Shown piece by piece: positions 47,267-59,615 of a stretch of 64,000 nucleotides of DNA. The notes under the pieces are model-generated. The model saw nothing but the letters and a program-made list of their open reading frames with translations, was not told the origin of the DNA and ran no database searches. Origin of the DNA: Climacium dendroides (Eukaryota; Streptophyta; Bryopsida; Hypnales; Climaciaceae); contig OX467086.1 in NCBI GenBank assembly GCA_950106755.1, positions 15,084,001 to 15,148,000 of the forward strand. The letters run 5' to 3'. Positions within the stretch are counted from its first letter, which is position 1; every line of letters starts with the position of its first letter. The position numbers and the translations under genes are program-made.

Positions 47267-49487
47267 TTATCCGAGGAAGAGGCAGCCGCGTGGGATTTTG
47301 CTGCTGCGTCGTTTCGTGAGCTTGGGTTCCGCCGCTCTTGCTGCCGCTTTCTCCGCGCGCTTGGCTTCCGCGACGGCCTTCTGCTCCTCCGTCTTCCTAA
47401 ATACCATGGCGATGTCGTTCTGCATCTTCTCGAACAATCCTGGGCGCCTGATTTCGGGTTGCTTCATCGTGCGATGTTGTTGCATACGCCGCGAAAATGA
47501 TTCTTCGATGGATCTCGAGCGCTCGGTGATTCGCCCTGATATTCTGTCAAGATCGTGCATGTCTGCACAGGACAGTCCATCTATCAGAAAAATCACAAAC
47601 CTCAAATGCAGCCCATGCAAAGAAGTATTCGGTCTAAAGAGCATGATTCATTTCATACAATTCTCTTTCTTCAGCGCTATGGTCGAGACAACTTTTTGGA
47701 AGGTTTCAAAGGTTAAAAGATGCAATGCTAAGACTGTCTACTTTCTGATTCAGTAGAAACCTAAAGGGAACCAATTGAAGGCACTGTAATGGGTTACAAC
47801 GGGTATGGCATCAAACAACTAGTGATGTACATTTCACGGCAGACATCTTTCCCAAGTTGTTTGAAGCCATACACAACACTGGTCAAAACCCTTTCTCTCA
47901 ACCCAATAAACATTACACTGACTAGTAAATTTAGCAAAACGATGTCCTCTACAGACCAAAAGGAAAATTATGCAGCATTGAACAAGATTCATCCTCCGAA
48001 GTTACGTCAAGATCTACAAAATATAAATTCATTGCGGAAACAACAATCCTTACCACTCCCAAGGCTCTGGGTGTCGCTTCTCGTAACAAGATACTACTTT
48101 CACTTTACCAACTCCATCACAAGACTAGAGTTTCCAACCATAGCAAGGCATCGAGTAACAGGAGTGGATTTGATTGTACCATAATTTACAGTTCGCCTTT
48201 GCTGCGGTGCACTATGCCGTTGCGGAAGGCTGGGGTCATGCTCACGCGACGCCTTCGGAAACTCCATCGAGCGAATTCGACATGGCTCGGGCCTCGTCAC
48301 TTGCGCATGCGCACGTTGAGCACGGAACATGGCGGCGTCGGAGCCGCCGTTCAAAATGTCGTAAGGATTCTCGTACTCGGAGTAGTTCGCGGACGAGTCG
48401 CAGTCGCGAGTGCTCATGCCGGCCGCGGTCCCCGCCGCCAACATGGTCTGCCACTCGGACGTCAAGCTGAAGTCGCTCCGGGGCGAGTCGCATTCCTCCG
48501 CCTCGTCACGGGAAGCGGACATCTCACGTTCTGAAAACAGAAGCCACAAAGGTAAGCACAATGCACACCACGCACAAATATCTAGAACACATGTGCTTAG
48601 AATGACAGAACTCTCAAAGCATTGCTAAAGAATGCGACAGAACGCCATACCCATGTTGTTCTAATGCATTACAACGCCTTCCAACCACGACTAACGACAT
48701 CCCAATGTGATTCCAAGTCGCGTTTGCTGCCCACATTCAAGCCAATACAAATAAAATGCAGTAAAGTATTCAAAAATGCAATGCTCGAAAAGGACCACTG
48801 ATCATACTTTGTGCTCTCTTGAAAGCGAGAGACAAGAAGTAGGTGCTTTGGGCTGCATCAATCCGCGACACGTCGGTTGGGTTCCGATTCGCAGCGGGGC
48901 ATCGAGGCGGGGAAATCGCTCTAACCTGCATTGACGGTCCACACACAATGAGTCCCAGGAGCAATCTCGAAACCCGACTTTAGAATAAAAAGATGGCGTT
49001 TTTTCAAATCATTGGATTAGAATAAGGGTTTAGGAATCCTTACCCTGATATGACCAGGTTGGTGATGTACGGAGGAGCAAGGGCTGAGAAGCCCAGCTTG
49101 ACGAGGAACAGATGAACAGGGGCTCAGAAACCGTGACGACGAGGCGCTTTGACGGAACGGAGATCCAACAGGCGAAGAATTGTAGGATTCGAAGGACGAG
49201 TGCGCGCTGATGTCGCCGTCGAGATGGTGATCATCGAGTACGGAAGTCGGGCTGGACTCCAACCACGCTTTCACGGTTTCCTGCGACCGAAACAGACGCT
49301 CACTCGCAGCAGGACTCGTTACACGAGGACTATACATCAGTCGACTTGTCTCCCGCTCGTCGTGCAACCGAAGGGGACTGGACGGAATGCTCAGTTTCCC
49401 TGGCCAAAGCGGACTGGTATTGCCGTGCGAAGAGCGGCCGCTCCGCGACGACTTGCCCAGGTACTGCGTCGCTCGCCGCACAGACAT
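47267..49487 (-). CDS. Remorin-like protein, four exons (model, 402 aa)
   Basis: Exons 49044-49487, 48808-48925, 48180-48530 and 47267-47562 have GT-AG borders and their phases (0, 1, 1) agree, giving 402 residues from MSVRRATQYLGKSS. The first 300 residues are low-complexity and rich in Ser, Pro, Arg and Ala, as expected for the disordered head of long remorins. Residues about 348-402, with EKMQNDIAMVFRKTEEQKAV, AEAKRAEKAAARAA and ending KIPRGCLFLG, match the end of the remorin C-terminal domain, including the basic stretch and a cysteine near the end like the lipid-modified anchor that attaches remorins to the inner face of the plasma membrane. The first half of the domain (the tryptophan-containing AWEEAEK part) is not visible and no extra exon fits in the 617-bp intron. 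It is therefore either a divergent remorin or a remorin-like protein. The start could lie further upstream in frame. Confidence 0.62.
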
Positions 49488-50551
49488 GGCGGAAGCCGCA
49501 CTCGCCACCACTACCACAGCAAAACCAACTTCACAATCCCCAACAAGTTGACAATGCCCACCTTCACAACGACGTTTTTCGAACAGTGAACCACTGTCAC
49601 TAGATCTCTGCGCAACAGCAATGTCAACACATTGCTTGAAACTTCCAGAACCGACCGATCAGAAGCATTAACATCCGCTCCAGAGCATTCAAACCATATG
49701 TACGGCCCGGTCCCTCCGTCCCTCAATGTCGTCCCCCGCACTCACTCACTCTTTCAGATTCAAACTTACTGAATCCCAAGCCTACATAAACTTGAGCAAT
49801 AAGTCCGTACGTCTGTAAGTACCGCCTGGCTCCAGACGAGTGAGTTCAAACGCCAAGGGGGAGACGGAACGCAAAGGCCAATACTCCAAAGACATAAGCC
49901 GGATGGCTCCCCAACTAGACGACGGAATCACAAGAGGTGGCGCTAGCTAGCTAGCAGAACCCAGATCTGCTGCAACTGGCAAGGGATCTAGCTCCACAGC
50001 GATGACGGTCAGAAGCGCACGAGGGAAGGAAAATGATGTGTAAGCGAAAGAGAACGAGCTCCCTGACGGAAAAAATTCTCGACAACAGGAACCCAGCTGG
50101 AGATCTATAGTAGTGGAGTAGCAGCTGTGGCATTCGTCGAAGCCGCAATGCCCGCACCTGCAAATAGGGATTCGGGAACCTCTGCAAACAGCCGACAAGT
50201 GAGACAGCGTTCGTTGCCAATCTTGCACCTCTGGGACTGAACATAGAATGCCAATATTATTTTTCAGTTTTTTTTTTCTCTATTTCTTACTATTTTTTGC
50301 TATTCCAGTGATGATGGGTGCATGCGCCTGACACTGGGAAGCAGACGCGGAGAATCGGTTCCCCCTGGCAGGCATCCGAAATTCCGAAATCCAAACCAAT
50401 CGACGGAGAGGGTAGTCAGATAGTATTGCTTTTGGGGTTTCTTTTTAAAGGGATTTTGCTGTTAAAAGTCTCGGTTTTATGGGGAAAAGGGGTCGTGCCA
50501 TTTACTGTGCGAAGTCAGGCGAGTGATGGAATTGTTATTTTAGGACCGGCT
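49488..50551 (-). promoter_or_regulatory. Upstream and leader region of the remorin-like gene
   Basis: Balanced composition continues to about 50260 and then drops. CT-rich tracts on the minus strand and the lack of a recognisable protein suggest a long 5' leader, possibly with a leader intron, and a promoter. Open frames here on both strands start at non-ATG codons or lack domains. Confidence 0.4.
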
Positions 50552-50795
50552 GGAGTTGAAAACGGAGAAATTGGGAAGGATGTCAACCTGTATTTGTGTC
50601 AACAACAACAAAATAAATAAAAGTAAATTGGGAAGGAATTGAAGGATTTTGTTAAAGAAGGCAAATTATTAACATTGAAGGGATGGATTGGCGTAATGGT
50701 GAACATACTTGCACTTCGAGGGAGATCTTTTGCTTCCCGTGAACCAAGGCTCCTTCGACTGTAGAAAGTCTTTGCATGCAATTCAAGCTTGCGAA

Positions 50796-50963
50796 ACAGT
50801 TGTGGGCTAGTGGGCTAGGAATGATTGTAACCTTGTTACAGTGATTCTACTAGTCTATGTGAAGGTCACATTTGACTCTACAGTTGTGGGCTAGTGGGCT
50901 AGGAATGATTGTAACCTTGTTACAGTGACTCTACTAGTCTATGTGAAGGTCACATTCGACGTA
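50796..50963 (+). repeat. 84-bp tandem duplication
   Basis: The unit ACAGTTGTGGGCTAGTGGGC through GAAGGTCACATTTGAC occurs twice, nearly identical, within the left copy. The right copy (52328 onward) has it once, so this event came after the larger duplication or was lost from the right copy. Confidence 0.85.
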
Positions 50964-51068
50964 AATTAAGAAATCTTTGTAATTACAAAAGTGCCATGTC
51001 ATTTTATGAATGGTGTAAGGTGATATGTGGAAATTCAATTTTTGCACCCAAGTGTTGAATCAAACTGT

Positions 51069-51446
51069 GACAAATAGAAATCAGACCTTCACAAATAGAA
51101 ATCAGACCTTCACAAATAGTATCAAACCTTGACAAATAGTATCAAACCTTGACAAATAGTAATCAAACCTTGACAAATAGTATCAAACCTTGACAAATAG
51201 TATCAAACCTTGGCAAATAGTATCAAACCTTGACAAATAGTATCAAACCTTGACAAATAGTATCAAACCTTGACAAATAGTATCAAACCTTGACAAATAG
51301 TATCAAACCTTGACAAATAGTATCAAACCTTGACAAATAGTATCAAACCTTGACAAATAGTATTCAAACCTTGACAAATGTAATCAAACCTTGACAAATG
51401 TAATCAAACCTTCACAAATAGTAATCAAACCTTCACAAATAGTAAT
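51069..51446 (+). repeat. 20-bp minisatellite, about 18 copies
   Basis: The unit TATCAAACCTTGACAAATAG repeats with near-perfect identity in the centre and more variation at both edges (CTTCACAAATAG, AATCAAACC), the usual pattern of arrays that homogenise internally. The equivalent place in the right duplicate, near 52450, has only about one unit. Confidence 0.95.
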
Positions 51447-53075
51447 TCCTAAAACACCATGAATATTTTCCTTTCAAAAACGACTCAAAATTGCCATTTT
51501 CAATGCAAGCAACAAAATTTTAGATGTTTTTTTCCCTTTATATCCAAATGTAGGATTTAGTACTAGATTGATATAGGAGTTTTTTCCCTTATATCCAAAT
51601 GTAGGATTTAGTACTAGACTAGTATAGGAGTGTTTAGTACTAGTACTAGTATAAGAAATTTCAAAAATTTTATTTGATTGTATCAATTGCAAGATATAAA
51701 CCTTCAAAGTGAAGGAAACCAATTATTGTTTTCAAAATAGATGTTTTTTTCCTCATACCCAAATGTAGAGTTGTTGTTTTAAAAATAGATGGGTTTTTTC
51801 CCCTCATATCCAAATGTAGGATCTAGCACTAGACTAGTATGAGAGTGGTTTTTTTCCCTCATATCCAAACATAGATCTAGTGAGAGTGGATTTTTTTCCC
51901 TCGTATCCAAACATAGATCTAGCACTAGACTAGTATGAGAGTGTTTAGAAGAAATTTCAAAACTTTGATTTGATTGTATGGATTACAAGATATAAGCCTA
52001 TATAAGCCTTCAAAGTGAAGGAAATGAGTTTTTCTTCTTAGCCTAACTAGAATAGAGTATAAGACTTTAAGACCTTTTAATTTAATTTAATGAGTTGAAA
52101 ACTGAGAAATTGGGAAGGATGTCAACTTGTATTTGTGTCAACAAATAAATAAATAAAAGTAAATTGGGAAGGAATTGAAGGATTTTGTTAATAGAAGTCA
52201 AATTGAAGGGATGGATTGGTGTAATGGTGAACATACTTGTACTTCGAGGGAGGAGATCTTTTGCTTCTCGTGAACCAAGGCTCCTTCACTGTAGAAAGTT
52301 TTTGCATGCAATTCAAGCTTGTCAAACAGTTGTGGCCTAGTGTAATAGGAATGATTGTATCCTTGTTACAGTGACTCTACCAGTCTATGTGAAGGTCACA
52401 TTTGACGTAAATTAAGTAATATTTGTAATTACAAAAGTGCCCTGGGTCACAAATAGTAATTCCTGAAAGACCATGGACATATTTCTTTCAAAAAACACTC
52501 AAAATTGCCATCTTCAATGCAAACAACAAAATTTTAGATGTTTTTTCCCTTATATCCAAATGTAGGATCTAGCTTTAGATTAGTATAAGAGTGTCTAGAA
52601 GAAATTTCAAAACTTTGGTTTGATTGTATGGATTGGAAAGTGAACCCTTCAAAGTGAATGGAAACCAATTGTTGTTTTCAAAATAGATGTTTTTTTTTCC
52701 TCTCATATCGAAATGTAAAGTTGTTGTTTTCAAAATAGATGCTTTTTCCTGGTCATATCCAAATGTAGGATCTAGCACATTGTTGTTTTCAAAATAAATG
52801 GATTTTTCCCCCTCATATCCAAATGTAGGATCTAGCATAAAATAGATGGGGTTTTCTAGCACAAAATACATGGGTTTTTTTCCCTCATATTCAAATGCAA
52901 GATTTAGCACTAAACCAGTATGAGAATGTTTAGAAGAAATTTCAAAACTTTGATTTGATTGTATGGATTACAAGATATAAGTCTATATAAGCCTTCAAAG
53001 TGAAGGAAATGAGTTGTTTTTCTTCTTAGCCTAACTATAATAGAGTATAAGACTTTAAGACCTTTTAATTTAAAT

Positions 53076-54231
53076 TTTTTGTACTATAAATTGTGAATTA
53101 AAATTTTTATCTTGAAAAATAGAATTGAGGATTTGAAAAAAAATTCAAAATGCCCCCCTATAGTTTGTTTGTTTTTTAAATTGTTAAGTCAAAGTAGATA
53201 CAAATAGAAGGAAAAATTAAATTGTTGAAATAGATTTTATATTCTTAAAAAGCCAATTAGTTTTATTATCTTCAAAAACAAATTCAATAAACCTTGCCTA
53301 AACCTTCAAGAGTCTCTTGAGGGAACTCTTGGGATTTTAGGAGCTAAAAAAAAAGGAACAAAAATCTTGAATGCAAACTTGTCTTGAAAAAAAGTTTTAA
53401 AAAATCTTGACCTAAAATTGAGGTCATAAGTACCTACCTAAACCTTCAAGAGTTTCTTAAGGCAAGTCTTGGGATATTAGAAATCAATAAAGAAAGATTG
53501 AAAATCTTGAATGCAAACTTGCTCATATATTGGTGTTGATGTGCCAAGAATGAACTATTTATGTTACAATGAAGCTATAGAAGGACCAAATCCTCCATAT
53601 TTACAAATGTCATCTTGCTAACTTATTTTAGAAAGTATTTTGGTAATTGAAAAAAAACAATGTATCTAAGAAAGTATTTTTTTACAAAAGACAAAATACT
53701 ATGATTTCTTTCAATACACAAAAGAATACCTTATTGTGTTTTGTGGTCTTCAAGAATGATTTGGGTCTCATACTCCATGTTACACAATCTTTTAGTAGTT
53801 TAAATGAGGCATTTAGAAAAAAAAATGTATGTACTACGACACTCAAAAATGCATCAGTCCTTCAATGCACTAAAAAACTCAAAGAAATAAAGGTTGAATC
53901 CAAAAACTCAAAAAATTGTGACACTCAATTCACTCAAAAAAAATTTAAAAACTTTTAAAAAAAAATGTTGTGAGTGGATTTTTTTAGCACTATAATTTTA
54001 AGAGCTAAATATGAAAATTGAAATATTTCAATGTTTTATTCATATTTCAAGATTATTAAATTTTGTATTTATATTTTATATTTATGTATCTTTAGAAGAT
54101 TAATTTTTTAATATTAAATATTAGTTATTGGTGATTTTAATTTTAGGATAAGGTTTTTAAAAGTGCAAATCTTTAGGTGGTCTTTATAATGAAACTCTTA
54201 ATATTGAATTAAATTGAGACTTTTTTTACCT
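53076..54231. other. Intergenic DNA, no gene seen
   Basis: AT-rich. A segment around CTAAACCTTCAAGAGT occurs twice (near 53298 and 53439), a small diverged direct repeat. A 103-codon lysine/asparagine-rich frame at 53647-53958 is a by-product of A-rich sequence. Confidence 0.45.
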
Positions 54232-54353
54232 TCAAAGTATTGATGTTGTTTGGTCAAAGTATTGATGTTGTTTGGTCAAAGTATTGATGTTGTTTGGTCA
54301 AAGTATTGATGTTGTTTGGTCAAAGTATTGATGTTGTTTGGTCAAAGTATTGG
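54232..54353 (+). repeat. 22-bp tandem repeat, five copies plus part of a sixth
   Basis: Unit TCAAAGTATTGATGTTGTTT plus GG, five perfect copies, followed by a partial sixth. Confidence 0.95.
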
Positions 54354-54660
54354 TAAACAAGAGTTTTCAAAATTTTGTGTCTTTAAAAAATAATTAAAAA
54401 CCTATTCCTTTGAATTTGTAATAATCCAATACTAAACAAATTTTTAAATGGTAAAATGAAAACTAAAATTCTATCAATATTGACAAGAGTGCACATCCAC
54501 CATACTCTTGACTTTGACCTAAGCTATTGATCTATTAAATCTATGAAACTTTTATGGTAAAAATGTAGGAAATTATATTATAGTCTTGATTTAAACTATA
54601 AGTATTCAAATTTGAATTTATTGAATCAAATTTATTATAAAGATGATAAACAAATCAAAA

Positions 54661-55837
54661 TTGAATCCATAAAGTTCTTTGACTATGTTCTCATCAAAAA
54701 CACTCCAAAACTGCCATTTCTAGTATAAGTACCAAATTTTTGACAAATATCATTTTTTGACACTTGTAATCATAGGATCTTATAGTATGCTTTGTTTGAG
54801 TAGATGTGGAAAAAATTTCAGAAATTTTTACCATACAAATTGCAAGATATTAGTGTTCAAAGTAGCAAAAATCCTATTTTTGGCATTGCAAAAAAACAAG
54901 CAATTGCACTTCACAAGGATAGATCATTATGAAAAAATATCCAAAATGGTTGTGCTTCTTTGGATTCATTCTTCAATGCAAGTTGGTTATATATTTGAAA
55001 TTTTTCAGATCATTTGGAATTGTATAACATATAGGGGAAAAAAATAGTAAGTAGGTGAAAGAAGTAGATAATGATTCAAAATATTAAAGTGTTCAGAATT
55101 TAGTTATAGAATTGAAAAATGCTAATTCCAATGGTTGTAAAATGTTGTATTAAACAATCTACACCCTATGATTTAATTTTTTTTCAAAATTATTGAAAAT
55201 TGAGTTAAATAAAGGACTTCAAGGTTGATTTTAGAGTAGAGAACTTACAACCTAAAACTCCTCATAACTTTTGACTCATTGATCAAAATGGAATGCATCA
55301 CAAAGTTTAAACCCTACGGTTTGGCAACAGTTATCGTGCGGTTATCGTTATTTCATGGGTTCGCACATTAATTGCATTGTTATCGCATCATTACAGTGCT
55401 TTGCTTCACAACGATACAGTAACGATGCGAAGCAATGCATTGTAATGATGCGATAACAATGCGATTAATGTGCAAACCCATGGAACAACGATAACCCCAC
55501 GATAACTGTTGTCAAACCGTAGGGTCTAAACTTTGTGATGCTGGTTCAAAGCTTTCTATGTACATATAAATCTAATGAACCAATTTCAAATTTTTATTTG
55601 TGAAAAAGGTGATTTTTTTTTCTACCCGGGCTACTCAAGTTGAGAAACAAACTACATGTCATACAATAACTTTTTAACCATGTAGTCAAAAGTTATGAAA
55701 ATTGTTGGGCCTTAAAGCTACTCCTCGTGTACATGTTGTGTGAAAATTTCAAAGAAATAAAGTAAAATCTTCTCTTGCATGTACCTACCCCAAAAGTTTT
55801 GTTGCCAAAAATATGAGGTTGTTCATTTGGGGGTTAA
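54661..55837 (-). mobile_element. TTAA-family element (copy G), inverted, with a nested palindromic MITE
   Basis: Read on minus it begins TTAACCCCCAAATG (TTAA at 55834-55837) and matches copy H block for block, for example the ACTTTTGACTCATTGATCAA region and the ATCTACACCCTATGATTTAA region. The far end near 54661 is decayed. A 245-bp palindromic MITE at 55296-55540 interrupts it. Copies G and H face each other across about 900 bp. Confidence 0.62.
55296..55540. mobile_element. Palindromic MITE, shorter relative of 10908-11264, nested in copy G
   Basis: It starts CATCACAAAGTTTAAACCCT and ends AGGGTCTAAACTTTGTGATG. The outer 60 bp or so match the element at 10908-11264 while the central part is different and shorter. 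The two arms pair over nearly the full length. The flanks no longer show an intact TA duplication. The target is confirmed by copy H, which reads through the site without insertion. Confidence 0.8.
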
Positions 55838-56733
55838 ATTCATCATTTGCATAGGAATGACAAAACTCCACATTTTCTACTCTTGGAAAGGGTATTAGTT
55901 TGAAACATTCATTAATATTATTTCATTTTTTTGCAATAAGGCTCCAACAATTTAATTGAAGTTAGGAATTCTATTGAATTTTACATAATTAGTTTTTTTA
56001 ACCTATGTAGCTACTACATAATATTATTCATTCAAGCCAATAGTCTCCTTTCAAGGATGTTTGTGACATAATTTATGTGGAGATAGCAGAACTTGTTAAT
56101 CACTTGTTAATCACTTATCATAGAGTAATTCTCCTCAACTTGTAACTATTTTTAATGGCAACTTGTATAATACCAATTGGCATATATCTACTTAGTTTTC
56201 TAACTTCCATCATTACACTCATTGGGAATCTGATTTGCATGAAGATAAGTTTTCTTCCAACAATCATACTCTCTCTTTTATATCTTTACAATACATACAA
56301 TTCCTTTTGGGGGAGAAAATGAATATTTGTCTTAGAAGAGGGTAAATATTATTGAATCTTCTACAAACAAATGAAGTAGGAAAAAAAATCATCATGCATG
56401 TGAGATACCGTTTATAATTAAAAAACTTCATTTTAGTGAATAATATATTTTTTCATCATGTAGTTGAAGCATACCTAGCTATGATCGATGAACAAGTTTA
56501 TGAATGCATTATACACCTCACATCATATCTTCAACAAAGTTTATACAAAATTTGGCATTTTGCATTACGAGAAAAAATTGATTTTTTTCAGTCTTGTAAA
56601 TAGATCCAAATTTGTGTAAGAATATGGCAATAAAAAGCTCCCCAAAATGACTAGTTTTGAAGGTTTTAAAAGGGGAAAACTTTTATAAACTCCTTAGAGA
56701 AAGCATCGAAACTTAAATGAAGAGATGGAATGC

Positions 56734-57706
56734 TTAACCCCTAAAGGACCAAACTGTGTTTTTTTGGCAACATAGCAATTTTGGGCAACTCACTACGAAT
56801 GGAATTTTTATTATTTTCTGCTGAAATTTCCACACAATATTTTCATGAATAGCTTTAAGGCCCAACAATTTTCATAACTTTTGACTACATGGTTAAAAAG
56901 TTATTGTATGACATGTAATTTTCAACATTTGGCTTGCAATCCGGGCAAGAATCCGAGTAGCAAAAGAAACTTCTTTAATAATCATTTTTTAAAAAATAAA
57001 TTTGAAATTGGTTCTCTAGATTTATTTACACAATAAAATCTTTGAATCATTTTCATTTTGATTAATGAGATGAAAGTTATGAGGAGTTTTAGTTGTGGGT
57101 AGTTTGCGGGTAGTTATGGAATCTATACTTTAAAATAAACTTTAAAGTCCTCAATTTTATTTAACTCAATTTTGTATATTTTTGAAAATAAAATAAAATC
57201 ATAGGATGTAGATTGTTTATTACAACATTACAACCATTGGTATTGGCATTTTTCAATTCCATAAATAAATTGTTAACAATTTAGCATTTTGAATCATGCT
57301 TTGCTTCTTTCTACTTTTCTATATTTTTTCATATATGTTGTGCAATTCCAAATGGTCTGAAAATTTTCAAGTATGAAGCCAACTTGACTTGAAGAATGAA
57401 TCCAAATAGTAACCACCATTTTGGACATTTTTTCATAGTAATTTGAACTTGTGAAGTGCAGCTGTCCGGTTTTTCGCAGGGAGAAAAAAAGGATTTTTGT
57501 TACTTCAAATGCTGATATTTTTCAATCTACACGGTGAAAATTTCTGAAATTTTTTCTACATCTTCTCAAACCAAATTAATATAAGATCTTGTGGTTATAT
57601 ATGTCCAAAGATGTTTGTTTTTTTAAATAAATTTAGTACTTGTACTAGAGATGGCAGTTTTGGAGCATTTTTGGTGAAAACATAGTCAAAATCAGTTAGG
57701 GGTTAA
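56734..57706 (+). mobile_element. TTAA-flanked, piggyBac-like element (copy H)
   Basis: Left border TTAACCCCTAAAGGACC and right border CAGTTAGGGGTTAA, both with TTAA; the inverted termini agree over about 12 bp. At 973 bp it is close to copy C without its insertion. The interior contains two related blocks of the type CTGATATTTTTCAATCTACA, seen also in copies A and B. No coding potential. Confidence 0.7.
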
Positions 57707-59615
57707 AGATCAATTTAACCAACCTACAATTTGTTTTTTCAATGCAATTGATCCATGTCATTTTACCTTGTTAAATGAATAATAAAATGATGAAGCAACA
57801 TGATGTTGAGATGTTGCATGCTAAAATTTTGAAATTATATTTTTTTGTATTGTAACTAGATTTTGAAAAATCATTTTTATTATCGTGCTCAAATAATAAA
57901 TACTAGTTGTAATAATTATGAGGTTCAAATATCTAGTTTCAATACATTAATATCTAATTACAAAATTTTAGTATATGACACCTTAACATTAAATTTTTGG
58001 TACATCCAATTTGTATTAGTTATAGATAATTAATTAATTATAAAATCACATATGTTCTTTAGTAATTATCATATGAAATAAAAAATTAACTAAATTTTTT
58101 ATCCAATATGAAATTTTGTTTCTTTGAAATTAAAATTTGGTGAAGTTAATTGAAATTGTGAATTATGCATTGTTTATTAAGACCCTCAAAATGAAAATTG
58201 TATATTAGACTATGCAAAATTCATCAAATGTTTGTCTACTCTACATGCATTCAAGTGTGTAGATAGCATGTACCTTGTGGGTTGTGGCACTTGGAGATGA
58301 CCTTCATTCTCCAAGTGTTGCAACTATTTCCTTTGACTTAAATCTATTCCTTGGAGAAAGATCTTTAGGGGTGTTTGATACTACATCTCAAGTCCCAACA
58401 TTCTAAGTCTTGATTCAAGGGCAAATTTCAACTTCTTTGGATTGTAGAAGGTGAATTAAAAAATATCAAATGTAGGACTTAGGACTTCTTAATCTTAAGG
58501 CCAAAGTTCCAATTTATTTCTTGTCTAATATTTTATAGCAATTATGTTCTGTCAAAATTGGTGAAAAAATCAAAACCTCAATTTGGGGGCACTTTTAGCA
58601 TCAAATTTGCTTTAGACAAATTTGAAGAAAATTTCAACCAATGAGGATGGTGGTTCACATGTTTTTTTTTTAAATTTTATATTCACAATAATAGTTGGGA
58701 CTTGAAAACTAAGATGGATCTCTACTTTTACTAGACTCCATTTTGCCTCCAAGTCCTACTTCCTTGGTGCCAAAACTCCTGCCAAGTATTGTCATGTAGG
58801 TATCTTGGAGTGATGTGGGAAGTATTGTCATGTAGGTATCTTGGAGTGATGTGGGATCTGGGACTTAATACATAATGCAAAGCCTCAAGTCCCATTTTTC
58901 AATTCTTCACCATTTGAATTTTGAGAATTTTGTGGGACTTGGGATGTACAATATTGTGAAATGGCCCTAATTATGTGTGGGAAGTGAAAACCATGAATGG
59001 ATGGATTTAGTAACAAAGGTTTTTTTTTATAGTACCAAAATGTATAATATTTTCATGTTATGTCTATCACCCTTGGAATTACTACCACCTCAACCTACAT
59101 ATGTGGTCATGCCTTGGGATTTGAATATATTTTTGCTTAAGCTCACATGCTTCACTAAATGTATTGTATATAATCTAATATACCAATATACCATGACACC
59201 ATAAACAATACAAATCATTACAGAAAACTTTACACATTTGAATGCCAACGATTATTTGTGACTACCCAAGCCTTTCCTTCCAAACGATGTTCCAACTAAC
59301 TTTTGATTAGTAATTTTTATTCTTTGTCATGCACAAAACAATATGATGCAATTCACTTTTGTCCTTGGTAACTTTTTATGCTATGCATAGGCTTTTGGAG
59401 AGTTAAACTAGACACCATTGTCTTCTTCATTTTTTCTCTTCATCTTTTTTTTCCCTTTGGAAATGTGGCTTCTTCCTACTCCTAGCTCATCTATTTGAAT
59501 TAAGGTAGGAGATTCATAAAGCACCCATTAAAGAGCTAAAAATAAATTTAGAGAGGTGAAACTCCTTGAAATATTTTTCAGTAAATATTCATTGAAAGAC
59601 AAATGGAATGGACAT
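57707..59615. other. Intergenic DNA with a 36-bp duplication
   Basis: AT-rich. At 58784-58855 a 36-bp unit starting AAGTATTGTCATGTAGG is perfectly duplicated. A 75-codon frame at 58977-59204 has no recognisable features. Confidence 0.5.

Larger units (their letters stand above)
50552..53075 (+). repeat. Direct tandem duplication: 1.54-kb copy (50552-52091) and 0.98-kb copy (52092-53075)
   Basis: Both copies begin GAGTTGAAAAC and GAGAAATTGGGAAGGATG and share, in order, GAACATACTTG, CCAAGGCTCCTTC, ACAAAAGTGCC, CAAAATTGCCAT, CCAAATGTAGGAT blocks and TAAGACTTTAAGACC. The left copy is longer because it carries a local 84-bp duplication and the minisatellite. Both copies contain a locally repeated CTCATATCCAAATGTAGGAT block. 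The left copy starts at the edge of the gene island, so upstream gene-flank DNA may have been included. Confidence 0.85.

Noticed and set aside
47196..47756. 186-codon plus-strand frame over the remorin-like last exon
   Set aside because: Antisense shadow of a GC-rich exon; no domains and no splice support on that strand.
50318..50620. 100-codon plus-strand frame at the edge of the gene island
   Set aside because: It starts at GTG, runs into the duplicated repeat, and has no recognisable features.
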